Below, piece by piece: positions 20,141-31,499 of a stretch of DNA of 64,000 bases. The DNA lies in NCBI GenBank assembly GCA_023213315.1, contig JAKCPI010002824.1:1-64000 (forward strand), given 5' to 3'. The notes under the pieces are model-generated. The model was given only the letters and a program-made list of their open reading frames with translations. It ran no database searches and was not told where the DNA came from. The stretch's first letter is position 1. Every line of letters begins with the position of its first letter. A program made the position numbers and the translations under genes. This DNA is from Euborellia annulipes (Eukaryota; Arthropoda; Insecta; Dermaptera; Anisolabididae).

Positions 20141-20803
20141 ACTTTCTCTTACCTCTATATATGTTAATATATATAGAGAGAAAGTATTGGTTTCATGTCG
20201 AAAATTCGATGTCGAGATTTTGATGGATCTTCGTTTTGAGGTCCCCTGAGTCCAAAAAAGTGGCTTTCGCGACATGGTGACATGGTCTGCCTGTGGGTGA
20301 GTAAGTGGATGTGTGTTCAATTTTAAGCATGAAGGAATTGAGCTAGGAGGTTGAAATTTTTTATTTAAGTTAGACACCCCCCTGGAGCGTGAAAATAAGC
20401 CTTTAATCAAAATCGGCCGAAAAGTACTAGTACTTTACTGATGTAATTTTTCAGTTTTTTCGATTTTCTCAAAATTCGCTCCAACAATTTTTTTTTTTTT
20501 TAATTCATAAATCAATTATTTTTAGATGCTATTTAAAAAGGATATTCTCATTTTGCCATTGAAATCTTCTGAAGAATAGGCCTACTTTACTCTTGTACTT
20601 CATAGAGAAGATAAGGGAAATGGTTGTCATGGCAACAAAATATAAATATTTTTCCATACTTATAAATTTTACATCTTGAATTCTAATATAACGGAAACAC
20701 GAAACACGGTCGACACGAAAAATCTGGTATGACTGGCGCACAGCACACAACTTTCTCTTACCTTCGATAATCGAAAGTTGTGTTCTGTGCTTGTCACACC
20801 AGA
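20141..20803 (+). mobile_element. Family A element, complete copy
   Basis: ACTTTCTCTTACC to CACCAGA, 663 bp, with T7 on the left and T7 on the right. Its microsatellite core is short. The terminal hairpin TCTGGTATGAC...GTCACACCAGA is intact. Confidence 0.8.
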
Positions 20804-20867
20804 TTTTTTTTATTAATAGTTTAGGCTTTCACAGTTGTTATCATTAATTGAAGGTTGAGGATTGTAT

Positions 20868-21150
20868 CTGAAGAAGGTCCCAGAATTGGTGGCCAAAAGC
20901 TTGCAATTTTTACAAATAAACCACAGTTAGACCGAAAATCTAATTCTTTTATTAATTCGTAAATATTTGATTAATTAATTTTCATTGAGCCTTTTTTTAT
21001 CTCTTTGAGGAATCATACACAATAATTGAAACGTTACTTAGTCCATATGGGATGGATAAAGAATAAAGTTAGCTGTCGACGTTTCGAACGTCAATCACCT
21101 AGGGAGCTGTGGTCATCTCTGATCAAAAATTCGACAGCTGAAACGCATCC
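20868..21150. other. Two degenerate hammerhead-like cores
   Basis: CTGAAGAAGGTCC...GGCCAAAAGC (about 20870-20905, plus) and, on the minus strand, GAAACGTC with AGCTGTC/GACAGCT as a seven-pair stem I (about 21065-21145). Core positions are damaged in both, so they are listed only as relics. Confidence 0.3.
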
Positions 21151-22435
21151 CATATACAGTATTTATTAAATAGGTCTACTAATAATAGAAAAGGTCACAT
21201 ATGGATGTAGAATATATTCTACTATCAATAAAAAAAGAATTATAAACTAGTTCTGAAATCCCTAATAATATTTATGTCTTTTTCTTGTAAGTACTTGGAA
21301 AAGGAAATATCAATAGAGTATAATCTGGAGATAGCTATCCTCTTAAATAGCAAAACAACTAATCTATAACTTAGAAGAATTGTCGAACTTCTTTAAATTT
21401 AAAACTGTTTGTTATTGTTAGTGCCCCATCTGGAAAAATGAAGGGGCTTGACAAGCGAAAATACGAAAAAAAAAAACGATATAGCTTACTGAATGAGAAG
21501 AAAGGGGTAGGGGTTAAAATTTCAAACAAACCACAGAAGGGAAAATAATCTGAAGCGTTTAGGGAGAAAAAAATGTCTTGAAGAAGCGTTACAAAAAAAA
21601 AAACAAAATTTGAAATCTTTTTTTTTTATCAAAATTCGTATACTTTGATTCGTCTTCTCTCTTTTTTATATTCTTATTTAATTAAATCAGATTTCCTTTT
21701 TAACTTTTTTTTTTCTATTTATTATTATTATAATTTTAATTTTTTTGAGGTGGTCTGACGGCTTCCCAGTTACCCGAGTAGCTCCTGACAAATCTCATCT
21801 CGCACGACGGGCGGCCCTCCCCCCTTTCCCCTAAAAAGACATTCCACATAAATTACAAAAAAAAAAAAAAAATGCGATCCTGAACCGGATAAGCCACTGT
21901 GCGAAGCATAATTAACACGTTATGCTCGGGCAGCAGACAAATCGACTCGATTAATCCAACGGAGACTTTTCTAACGTGCAATTTGTTTATTTTTTTTTTT
22001 TAAGATATTAACTCATAAAATAAATGATTGCAAATTTATTTAATTGAACGTATCACACAATAGATAGATATTTATTTATTTATTTTATATATTATTTTAT
22101 ATATATATTTTTTTTATATATATTTTTTATTGAAATAGATTAATTTTTAGGCCTTAAAAAATAGATTTTTTTCGGCATTTTAGGCCATATAGACTTAAAT
22201 GGTATGCATTATATAAATATACGATATAGGAAAATCGAATCTTAAATACAATTAGACTAGGCGCGCACTAGCTGCGCTACCTCATTGAGAGTACATATAG
22301 AGAGCCTATGAAATGGATAAAATTTGAGATAAAAGAGGGATATGGGGAAGGATCAGAGTTTTAGAATTGGGAAAATAAGATCTAATTTTTCTTTCTAAAA
22401 AAAGTCAGAAACAAAAATAAAGTGCAGGTGGGCAA
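21151..22435. other. Unassigned AT-rich spacer
   Basis: A GC-richer patch lies at 21755-21960. TATA/TTTA simple sequence is at 22070-22135, and a fragment of SINE S1 tail (minus) is near 22150-22200. Confidence 0.35.
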
Positions 22436-22439
22436 CTTA

Positions 22440-22660
22440 AAATTAATAATATTTTAACCTCGTAACTCAATTCCTTCATGATTTATATTGAAAACAGTCA
22501 GACAGACCATGTTGCAAAAACCACTTTTTGGACCCAGAGGACCTCAAAACCTGTATATCTATCAAAATCTCGACATTGAATTTTTGACATGAATCCATTT
22601 ACTTTCTCTCTATATGTATATTATATGCATATAGCCTATGGGTAAGACAAAGTAAAAAAT
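22440..22660 (-). repeat. Family A element, 5' fragment
   Basis: It carries the 'cagacagaccatgttgc', 'ggacctcaaaacctg' and 'cgacattgaatttttgaca' blocks and ends with the ACTTTCTC...GACAAAGT palindrome. The hairpin end is missing. Confidence 0.7.
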
Positions 22661-22684
22661 TATTTTATTAATAATAATTTTGAA

Positions 22685-22935
22685 GCCCTCGGGGCTTGGT
22701 GTAGAGGTTAGCGTGCTAACCTCATATACCAAACGTCGCGGGTTCGGACCCCAGGCAGTCCGATGATTTTATTTAAGCCATTTGGATACCAAATGGCTTA
22801 AATAAGAATGCCTGGACCCCAATATAGATAAATTCATAAATAACGGTTATCGACAAAGTCTTATATGGCCTAAGTTGCCGAAAAGACTGTGTGTGTGAAT
22901 GAGAAAAAAGAATGAATAAATAAATAAATAAATAA
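22685..22935 (+). repeat. tRNA-derived SINE, family S1, near-complete
   Basis: The A box (TGGTGTAGAGGTTAGCG) and B box (GGGTTCGGACCCC) are intact. A 17-bp-arm palindrome with an ATA loop is at 22769-22805. The shared body and GTGTGTGAATGAG follow, with a TAAA-rich tail. It is a good reference copy for the family. Confidence 0.88.
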
Positions 22936-22939
22936 TTTT

Positions 22940-23989
22940 GAAATTAATAAAAAATTCTAATCTGGATAGATGGAAGATGTATGGGTTTTATAATAAAAGT
23001 AAAACTTTTGTGTGATTTTCTCCTTTATGCAGTAGCATAGAGGAAAAGAACTCGCCTATTGTGTTAGAGAGGGTTTCATTTGCCGAGTGATGAAATTTTT
23101 CCAAATTTCAAAAAATTACAAAATTACAAAAAATTTAAAAATAATAGGGACGGTATCTAAATGGCTTAAGATGCAGATGAAGACAAAAAAAGTATTTTAT
23201 AAAGTACTTATTTTCCTAGTTTAATAGATAAAATTAAGATTAATTAAAAACACTAAATGTTAAATAAAAGTTCGTTTGTTTTTTTACATTTGTTTAAGGT
23301 TTTTTCGGCATCTGAAGGCCATTTAGACCCGCTTTCTATTTATAAATCATTTAATTAAAAGGACGCTTTTTAAAAAAAATTTTTTTCAGATATCGACAAT
23401 TTTTTTTTGGGTAATTTTAAATTTAAATATTGATCGATTTGTCCCCTATGTATGGTCTAGTATCTTTAAATAAACTACGATTGTTATAGGTTTCAATGAA
23501 ATTTTAGTTTTATCCTTCTATAAGAAAGAAATTTGTGTCACATATTAGATGAAAAATAAAGATATCAAAGTTTTTTTTGATATTTTCATATGAATACTTT
23601 TAAATAAACAACTTTAAAAAAATGTTTTGGTCAAAAAAAAAGAGAGAGAGAGAGAAAAAAAAACATACAGCAAGTAGATAAATTTTAAAACTGTCTTTGT
23701 TAGGATTGAAATAAATTGGGATATTTCATGTTTTCCATTTAAATTCATTTTATCCTCTCTCTAGAGATAAATTGGAGATATCATTTTTATAATATAAGTT
23801 ATCAGATTTAAGATGAATCTGATATGGTGAGTTTGTCATCTAAAGGACAGTAGCATTTCGGCCTGCTTGGCTTAATTGAAAAGACTGGAGAAGAGGACAC
23901 ACGAGGGAGAGGAATAAAAGAAAAACCAATGTCAAAAAGACTCTATATATATATATAAACAAGCGGCAGCAAAGAGAAAAGTGGGGAAA
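22940..23989. other. Unassigned AT-rich spacer
   Basis: It includes SINE S1 tail fragments near 23145 and 23300 and a GA run at 23641-23656. No gene was recognised. Confidence 0.35.
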
Positions 23990-24325
23990 TTGAGGAACGA
24001 GAGTTAAAAAAGGGCCTGTTCCCGGGGGATTCGCCCTGGAATGGGATAATCCTGATGAGCCTGCAGGAACACACACACACATAGAGAGACAGAGAAAAGA
24101 GTAACGTCGTCTTTAGGCGCAGATTGGAAACGGGCGAACCTCCCTCCCTGCTGCCCCATCCTCTTCCGGGTTTGGGACCAAGAAGAAAATTGAAATCCTC
24201 GAATGATAAAAGTCCCTCTCATTCGAAGGACGTTGGGCATTAGGGTAATCCCGGGCAAGTGAAACCGACAGGCCACTACTGCTGGTCCAGCGTGATTACC
24301 CAGCATCCGCATCCCTTCAACCCTT
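23990..24325. other. GC-rich unique island
   Basis: It is distinctly richer in GC than its flanks and not seen elsewhere in the window. Overlapping open frames on the minus strand lack recognisable domains. It may be a conserved non-coding element or promoter region. Confidence 0.3.
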
Positions 24326-24850
24326 TCCCGCCTCCCGCCTTCTTTATTCGCATATGAAATAGAGAGAGAAAGATTAATGGATACATTTTAATCTGCAACC
24401 GACTGCGAAAAATTAATTGAAAACATTTTTAAAGATCTCTTCTACATTAATTCTTAATAATTTTGCTATTTTATTAAAAATTAAGTCAGTTTTTTTTTTT
24501 AAGTATATTTTAGAAACATAAAGAAAACTTCCCTAAAAAAATATAATGATGGATATTTTAATATTACTTTTCTCTTTTGTATTCTTTTAATAAAACTTTG
24601 ATCACATCTTACTTTAATTTAAAAAAATAAACTTAAATAAATGGGCTTTATAAAGTTAATAAAAAATTTCTCTATTTGTTTTTTTTTCTGTTAAATTTTA
24701 AAATGCAATTTGTAATTCCTCCACCTGTCATTTTTTTAAAATATAAAGCTCTATATTTTACTATAATCATATAGACTATAGACCTATACTATAGTTTTTT
24801 TTCGCTTATTCATGAGGGAAGAGAAAAATAGTTAAATTAAAAAAGTCAAA

Positions 24851-25113
24851 GCCCTCGGGGCTTGGTGTAGAAGTTAGCGTGCTAACCTCGTATACCAAGG
24901 GGCGCGGGTTCCCAGGACGGTCCGATGATTTTATTTAAGCCATTTGGATACCAAATGCCTTAAATAAGAATTCCTGGACCCCCAATATCTTTATATATAT
25001 AATTATTAATACAACGGTTTTCATAAAAGTCTTATATGGCTTGAGTTGCCGAAAAGACTGTGTGAATGTGTGTGTGAGTGTGAGTGTAAAAAAGTGTGAG
25101 TGTTTAAAAAAAA
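24851..25113 (+). repeat. SINE family S1 with damaged B box
   Basis: The A box is intact, but the B-box region reads GCGCGGGTTCCCAGGACGG, a deletion that should weaken TFIIIC binding. The palindrome is nearly intact (one mismatch). The tail GTGTGTGAGTGTGAGTG is present. Confidence 0.82.
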
Positions 25114-27055
25114 GTTAAAAAAAACTTGTATTATTGTTCTTTAAAATCATAAGCCATAAAATATTTAAATATCGTACGATAAATTTATAAAAATTCAATT
25201 TCAATTCAAGAATTTTAAAACCAAAATCTACCGAGAAAGCTCGTTACCCTTCCAGCATTACAAAGTCATCTAATTACACATACCCCTAGTATTTCAAAAG
25301 AATTATATCACTAATAACACAGGCACAGGCTTGCGATGTAAAAATTGTTTGAAATATGTATTTTTGTGTGCTAAATTCAGGAAAAATAGTGAAAATATTC
25401 AATCACATATAGTTTTTGTACAAACCATACTTAGCATAATATTGTTATAGTAAGATTTTCTAAAATCAAACTGATATTTTACATGAGGTTATGTATTATT
25501 TCCCATCTTTTACTTCATTTTAAATTACCTTTATGTTAAACTGCTACAGCTACACTCGCCGAACAGGATCTAAGGTGTGTTTATGGTCAATTTAAAAAAT
25601 CTCTAAGTATTTTCTAAATATTTGTTTAATTTTTTCAGGTCTAACGTGTGCATCAACGTTTTCGAATTTTCATCTTCAGGATCTGTTTTTTACAAAAATA
25701 GTTTACATTAGATTCAACATATTCATTTTTGTAGCTGTAGCAGTTGAACACAAAGGTAACCAAAAACCTGGTCACATAATTGAATAAAAGCTTCATTTTA
25801 AATGTTTTGGAGTTGTTTGGTATGACCGGGTGGCAGAGAAGAAACAATATCTCATAAAATCGAAAAATCCTAAATGACTTTAATGATAGAAAAAAATTTA
25901 TATCTTCTATAAGTTTAAAAATTATATTAATAAACTTATGAAAATTAATATTAGAGTCAGCCATCGCTCCTAAATCAAACACAAAATAAAAATTTAAAGA
26001 TACAGCCTACCATACAAATAATGAATGAATCCATTTATGACCTTCAAATATTACAAAGTAAATACCACAGTATTTAAACAAGTTGCGGTTCCAAATAAAG
26101 CACTGTACCAAAACAATTTTGAATAATGCCAATTAAAAACGAGGGTGCAATTTCAAACAAGAATTATTGCTAAAAGAGAAGAACCATCCCATCATTCAGC
26201 GAAAATTACGATTATTGTAGCTCCTTTTACTTCCGTTTTGATAAAGAGGGTGGGGCCCTCAGCCGGATAAGGGGGCAGAGCCTCTTACCATAAAAAATTC
26301 ATTAACAAAAAAAATATATATAAACAAATTAAGTATATATTTTTTATTAAAAAAAAAAACACAAGAAAATTTCCCTCTAAAAGAATTATCTTTAATTACG
26401 TAATATTATTTATTTTTCAATTTACGAAATAATAATAGTGGTTTAAGTTGTCATATAATAATTTGAATAATAATTTACCAACCAACTATTAACTTAATAA
26501 GAAAATTTAAAAACTTATAAAATATAAAAGTTCATCTTATTAAATTGTTTACATTACAAACACTCATTAGTGTTGCAGACCGTCAATTTTCATCGCTGAA
26601 ATATTTTCCAAATGATCTCCCCCCCCATCCAAAAGAAAAAAAAACGTAGACTATTCCTTCAATATACTATATATATTTCTTATAAGATTCACATTAAAAT
26701 TCCATTCTCTTATTTATTTTCGAAAGCAATAACAGAGAGATAGAGAGAGAGAGATAGAGAAGGGGCGTAAATGAAGGTAGGAGATCCCAAGTGCCGACAT
26801 TTTGACACCTTCTCTCTGAGGGTGTTTTGCCCCGTCATTGGGATCTGATCACACCCGCATAATTATATATTTAATAGGGCCTTCACAAATTAGTAGGTCT
26901 ACCTTTTATTCATATATAAATTACATAAGGAAAAATAAGAGAATTAAACAAAAAATTTTATTTTTGGAAATATAAAATAAAATTCAAAATTAGGATGTGT
27001 GAAATATGACACCATTTATTTAACAAATATAATAAAAAGGATGTAGTTAAATAAA
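25114..27055. other. Unassigned AT-rich spacer
   Basis: The 109-codon minus-strand open frame at 25653-25982 has no recognisable domain and the composition of its surroundings. A purine-rich GATAGAGAGAGAG run is near 26735. A unique patch is at 26760-26860. Confidence 0.35.
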
Positions 27056-27290
27056 AATCCGGAGATGTTATTCAGGCCAATTTATTCGGATTTTCTCCCC
27101 CCCCCGCTATACGTCTACGTTTCGGAGTTCAAACAACTCCTTCTTCAGGACCAAGCGGGGTTACGGAACAAATTTGTCATAAGAAAATGTAATTAATTTC
27201 GCTAGTGCACATATACTTAAAAGTAATGGGGCTAGACAAAAAGAATAGAAAATCCGAATAAATTAGCCTCAATAAAATCTCCAGATCTTT
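27056..27290. repeat. Inverted-repeat unit around a hammerhead motif
   Basis: The outer arms (27056-27098 and about 27245-27290) share ATCCGAATAAATT and a GGAGAT segment in inverted order. A single hammerhead motif occupies the left-centre on the minus strand. Confidence 0.65.
27102..27160 (-). ncRNA. Type I hammerhead ribozyme-like motif with internal loop in stem I
   Basis: Minus strand: CCCCGC-TTG-GTC (stem I), CTGAAGA, an extra A, GGAGTT...AACTCC (six-pair stem II), GAAACGTA, then GAC-...-GCGGGG. Stem I is two helices (3 and 6 pairs) separated by an internal loop, the arrangement that supports tertiary contacts in natural type I hammerheads. Cleavage would follow GTA. Confidence 0.65.
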
Positions 27291-28088
27291 CTGAATAATA
27301 TCCACCAGGGTGCCACCTATTTTTCAAATCGAGTTTGAACGAAAATTTATTATGATAATATGATCCAGGAACATTTATCTTATTTATTTCAATTGTTATG
27401 GTGAATAAAATTGGAACATTTCATTAATATTAATATAATTCACTTTTTAAGCTGAAAATTTCGCTTTATTTAAAGCACCTTCGGAAAATAACAAGAAAAA
27501 CATCAGATAGCCTATTTGAATTAAAATCACTTGAGTTGCATACATGTATATAAGCATGTGTATAACTAAAGCCCTGATTCCTAGCAATTGCATATTCTAT
27601 TTTTTGCTAATATGTTCGTCCCGGAAAACCAATTTTCCATCCGAATCATGCCCTCTTGGCACTATGGTTCAAATTTTATATTGCATATTTGGTGAATATT
27701 GCATAAAGTTGCAAATTTAAAACTTTTTGAATATTTTAAACATATTTCGGCAAAAGTTTTATTTTTGTAATTTTATGGAATTTGTAAAAAAAAAAAAATC
27801 TTCAAAGACTTTTTGAAAAAATCACAAATAACCGACGAAAGCACGCTAAGGAAAATTATCTGCTCATTTGCTACAATAAGACCATAGAGATAATTTTTGT
27901 TGGTTGTTTATATATAATCGTCGATGAAACTACCGATCCTAGAGGTTTATACGATAGTAGCCTGATTCCTATGGCCACGGGACCGACGGTTTTCAGGAAT
28001 AGCTAAATATTTTTCGAGATCTATTATTTGAAAAAGATAATAGTATTCAAAATACCTCGATTCGGACTTTAACTGAGTCATAGATATA
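27291..28088. other. Unassigned AT-rich spacer
   Basis: No gene or repeat border was recognised. Confidence 0.35.
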
Positions 28089-28243
28089 TTTTTAACAAGA
28101 CATGTGAGTGTTCTTTATTGATGAGGCCAAACATCCCATGGCCCCCGGGAATCGAACCCAGGATCTCCGCCTTCCGGGGCATAGGCGTGCTATCCATTGC
28201 ACCAGGCCACCGGACCCTCGACACTCACATGTCTTGTTAAAAA
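28089..28243 (-). repeat. Foldback tRNA-derived SINE, family S2
   Basis: On the minus strand it reads as a tRNA-like head with an A-box-like TGGTGCAATGGATAGC and B box GGGTTCGATTCCC. The unit is bounded by 23-bp perfect inverted repeats (28089-28111 and 28221-28243; core AACAAGACATGTGAGTGT). A related copy with the same head design is at 57236. Confidence 0.7.
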
Positions 28244-29599
28244 AAAAAGGTTTTCAGGAATACCAATTATCGGGAGTACAAAATGAAAAAAATTAAAAAA
28301 ACGTTAATTAATGCGAAGACTGAATTGAAGAAAGGAAAGGAAAAATGTGAGAGAAGCTCTCAATTTCCTTCTCTCTTCTTCTCATTTCCTTTCAGGGAAA
28401 AGATTACGAATGAACGAGAAAAACTTGTCTCTCTCCTTGAAAACAGACGAATTAACGAGCTTTTGAAGCTGCAAATACGAATTTTAAGATGTTTTAACAG
28501 ATCTCGAGCATAAAAATAATACGAATTACCGAGGAGACCGAAGTATATTGTTTTTATACCAGTTATCGGGTTTTTCTCCGGCAAATTTGTACAATTAGCT
28601 AGTTAGAAAAACGAATAATTGGACTACGAAATATCGAAATTCCACTCTATATTGTAAGATTTAAAAACTGCGCATGCATGGTGCACACTCGAACAATTAA
28701 ATCCTATAGTTATCTTTTCAGAAGACGAATGAATTTATGCATTCAATGGTCTGCCTGCCACAAAGCTAATAAATATTTAATTTCGCCAGATATTTCCTTC
28801 TATTTACGACAAGAGAAAATTCCCAGCTCATGTTATTCTCTTAACTTGCATAATTTAAATATAATATCAATCTGTGAGCAAGAGACGAGGAGTAATTAAA
28901 GTTAATATACGATTATTAGAGTCGATCAGGAGGCCCGTCATTATACAACACTAACTTGATAGTCTTTCAATTATAATTACAAGGTAATGACTCCGCGGGT
29001 GCAAAGGCCGTCTGCAAGACAGAGTCAGACAGACACACCCACTACAACACACACACCATAAGCAACAAAAAAAGGATTATCATTATTATTCAATAGGAAA
29101 TTAAAGGAAAACGTGGAAAAAAATATTGCCATGTTTGTTTAATAAAATGAAGGCAAATATAATCAAATCACTCTATTAGTTTATCTTTTTAATTTTTAAA
29201 ATTTTAATAATTAAAATTATTTTGACAAGAAAGGAGAGAAAAGTTCTCTACTATTCTGAAATTTTTATACACCCATTAAATTTTTTGAAAGAGTGTAACC
29301 TTTATATGTGAAAACATTTTTGAAGATACTCGTATCTTGGCTGTGTGTATCAGAAAGACTCAGCTAGCTCTCTACGACTTGTAATCGAAATGAAGACTCA
29401 TTTTTTTTTCAAAAATATCTGCAAGTTTATCCAAATGTTACACAAATTTTATACAATATTTGTGAATAAAATTATCGTTAGGATCGTTAAGATATCTACA
29501 GTGTATTAGGCTTGGTAGCTGAGAAAATAACAAAAAAACTGAAAAACTAGGTCTACATGAGTAAAGTACTGATTTTCTTTATCCCATTTTATTAAAAAA
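28244..29599. other. Unassigned spacer
   Basis: Short open frames at 28283-28513 and 28678-28899 have no recognisable homology. A CACACCC-rich patch is near 29030. Confidence 0.35.
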
Positions 29600-29760
29600 A
29601 TTTAGTATTGAATGTCAAGCCTAAGCTAAATTTCAAATTCCATCATCATAGCTCTTTTCATTCTTAAGATTTTTTGTTGTTTACATTTTTAGACTCATAT
29701 GGTGACTTAAAACCTGTATTTCCATTAAAATCTCAACATCGAATTTTTGACTCGATCACA
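29600..29760 (-). repeat. Family A element, highly decayed fragment
   Basis: 'catagctcttttcattctt' and 'tctcaacatcgaatttttgac' remain recognisable. The microsatellite core is gone. Confidence 0.5.
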
Positions 29761-29892
29761 ATAATTAGCACAAATATTAGCGTATATGAGGAGGTGATTA
29801 GACGAAGGGATAAAACCTAAAACCTTGAGTTGAAGACAACTCGAGTTATTTTAATAAGAGGGTAAAAATGAGAAATGCAACTTGGTCAATTC

Positions 29893-29940
29893 ACACAGCT
29901 GACGTTTCGGTTCCGTGTATGAACCATCTTCAGAGCTATA
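29893..29940 (-). ncRNA. Hammerhead ribozyme-like motif
   Basis: Minus strand: AGCT, CTGAAGA, an extra T, GGTTC...GAACC (stem II), GAAACGTC, AGCT. Stem I is four Watson-Crick pairs, extendable with G-U pairs. The catalytic core is complete apart from the extra base common to all copies here. Confidence 0.6.
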
Positions 29941-30180
29941 ATCATACATATACAAGCGATATCAGAAATTATTCCAATTATTACAATCAATGGACATTCA
30001 AATTATATTTTACCTGGCGAAAAGTCATTATGAAAGTGTCATAGTGGATTTTATACATTGTTGAAAATTCTTATATAATGACACTTTCAGAATGAATTTT
30101 CGTCAGGTAAAATATAATTTGAATTTCCATTGATTGTAATAATTGGAATAATTTCTGATATCGCTTGTATATGGATGATT

Positions 30181-30227
30181 ATAGCTCTGAAGATGGTTCA
30201 AACACGGAACCGAAACGTCAGCTGTGT
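30181..30227 (+). ncRNA. Hammerhead ribozyme-like motif, inverted partner
   Basis: The core is identical to the motif at 29893 on the opposite strand, with loop II differing by one base. Identical cores in both arms suggest recent or selected sequence. Confidence 0.6.
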
Positions 30228-30915
30228 GAATTGACCAAATAAAGAAATAACCTTAGCTGCATTTCCCATTTTTACCCTCTTATTAATATAACATCTCAGC
30301 TATAAAGTGTTTATGCAACAACTCGAGTTCAAATCCACCTCATGGCAAAAAATTATCCAGCTCTATTTGTGATATCTTCTCCTGAGGAAGGAAACGAGAA
30401 CCCATCTTAGTATTATTCTCATGAAAGTTACTCCTCAGAGTACCCACAACGTGTTAGTTCTGAAACTAATGACTGAAGTAAAAATCGGGAGGAACCTCCG
30501 GTCAACTTTGTCGTATTTTCTAAAAATTAGTAGACCTTTTTATTTCAAAATTTAATATCTAATAAAAATAATAAAAAGCTTATTAAGTTTTCAAAATAAA
30601 AATGTATTATAAAGTTTTTTCACTGCTAATGTTTCTGGTTTATTTCAAGTGAGATAATTTTTACCTCCTAAATCCCTATAGACTATTTATCCATAAAGTG
30701 AATATCTCTCTTCAATTTAGGAAGATATTTTATTGAAATTAATAAACCCCTCTTCCACTCCTAAGTAAAGTTTCGCCAAACCAAATATTATTATACAATA
30801 GTTCCCGCTAAGTATGTCCAAAATTCATATCTTGGAATTCCTCAACATGATCTCCTTCTCTCTGCAATAATCCTATTGGGATATTTATGCTCTATGTATG
30901 AGTGCATGACTGTTT

Positions 30916-30918
<3 letters not shown>

Positions 30919-30961
<43 letters not shown>

Positions 30962-30963
30962 TA
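30919..30963. repeat. GT microsatellite
   Basis: About 17 GT units, then GTATGTGTG. Confidence 0.9.
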
Positions 30964-30984
30964 AGCGACAAGTTTGAATGCTCA

Positions 30985-31490
30985 GACCCTGGCGCCGCAG
31001 CCATTCAGACATTTTCATCCCCACCCAAACCACCCTTTCCCCAAAACCAATGCCAAAAACTTGCCTCCACCTTAATTAATGAGTTTAGCAAGGTCTCTTT
31101 CTCTCTCTCTCTCTCTTTAGCGTAGCAACGACGACGACGACGACGATGGAAGAAGAAGAAGAAGGCGGCCTCCTCCAACTCAACCCGATCCCATCCCTCT
31201 ATTCGCGAGCGCCATTTTAATTTCGGCCCAGGAAACTTTCTAATTACCAACTTTTCTGATTAATCACAGTAATTAATTAGTGCCTGCGAACGCAAGGCTC
31301 CACCTCGCAGTTTCTCTCTCTCCTCCCTCTCCCTCCCCCCTTTTCCTGAAGAACCTCGTTGTCGTTGTCGACGTCTCTCTACCGGGGTGGGTGTATTTCG
31401 GGGGTCGAGAGGGGCTCGTCTATTCACGCATACACCCTCTCTTCTTTCTCGTATCGTCGTACTTTTACGTAATTACACCCACACTCTATA
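30985..31490. other. GC-richer island with trinucleotide and CT repeats
   Basis: It contains CT runs (31095-31118), ACG repeats (31127-31146), GAA repeats (31152-31163) and pyrimidine-rich CCCTCTCC tracts. No recognisable protein is encoded. A promoter or untranslated-region character is possible. Confidence 0.3.
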
Positions 31491-31499
31491 TATAAATAC

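Larger units (their letters stand above)
29848..30317. mobile_element. Palindromic hammerhead-bearing retroelement unit with 12-bp duplication
   Basis: The whole unit is flanked by ACAACTCGAGTT at 29836-29847 and 30318-30329, a perfect 12-bp target duplication. Inside, about 195-220-bp arms (29850-30043 and 30074-30293) are inverted copies around a 30-bp loop. Each arm carries one hammerhead motif. Variable-length duplications point to retrotransposition. Penelope-like elements are known to carry hammerheads in their terminal repeats. No coding sequence is present. Confidence 0.8.

Noticed and set aside
24050..24075. CTGATGAGCCTGCAGGAAC as a hammerhead core
   Set aside because: GAAA is not present after the putative stem II and no stem I forms.
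25653..25982. 109-codon minus-strand frame resembling a membrane protein
   Set aside because: Its hydrophobicity comes from AT-rich composition (Phe, Ile, Leu, Asn, Lys). No motif and no flanking splice logic was found.
30382..30410. CTGAGGAAGGAAACGAG as a hammerhead core
   Set aside because: There is no room for a stem II between CTGAGGA and GAAAC.
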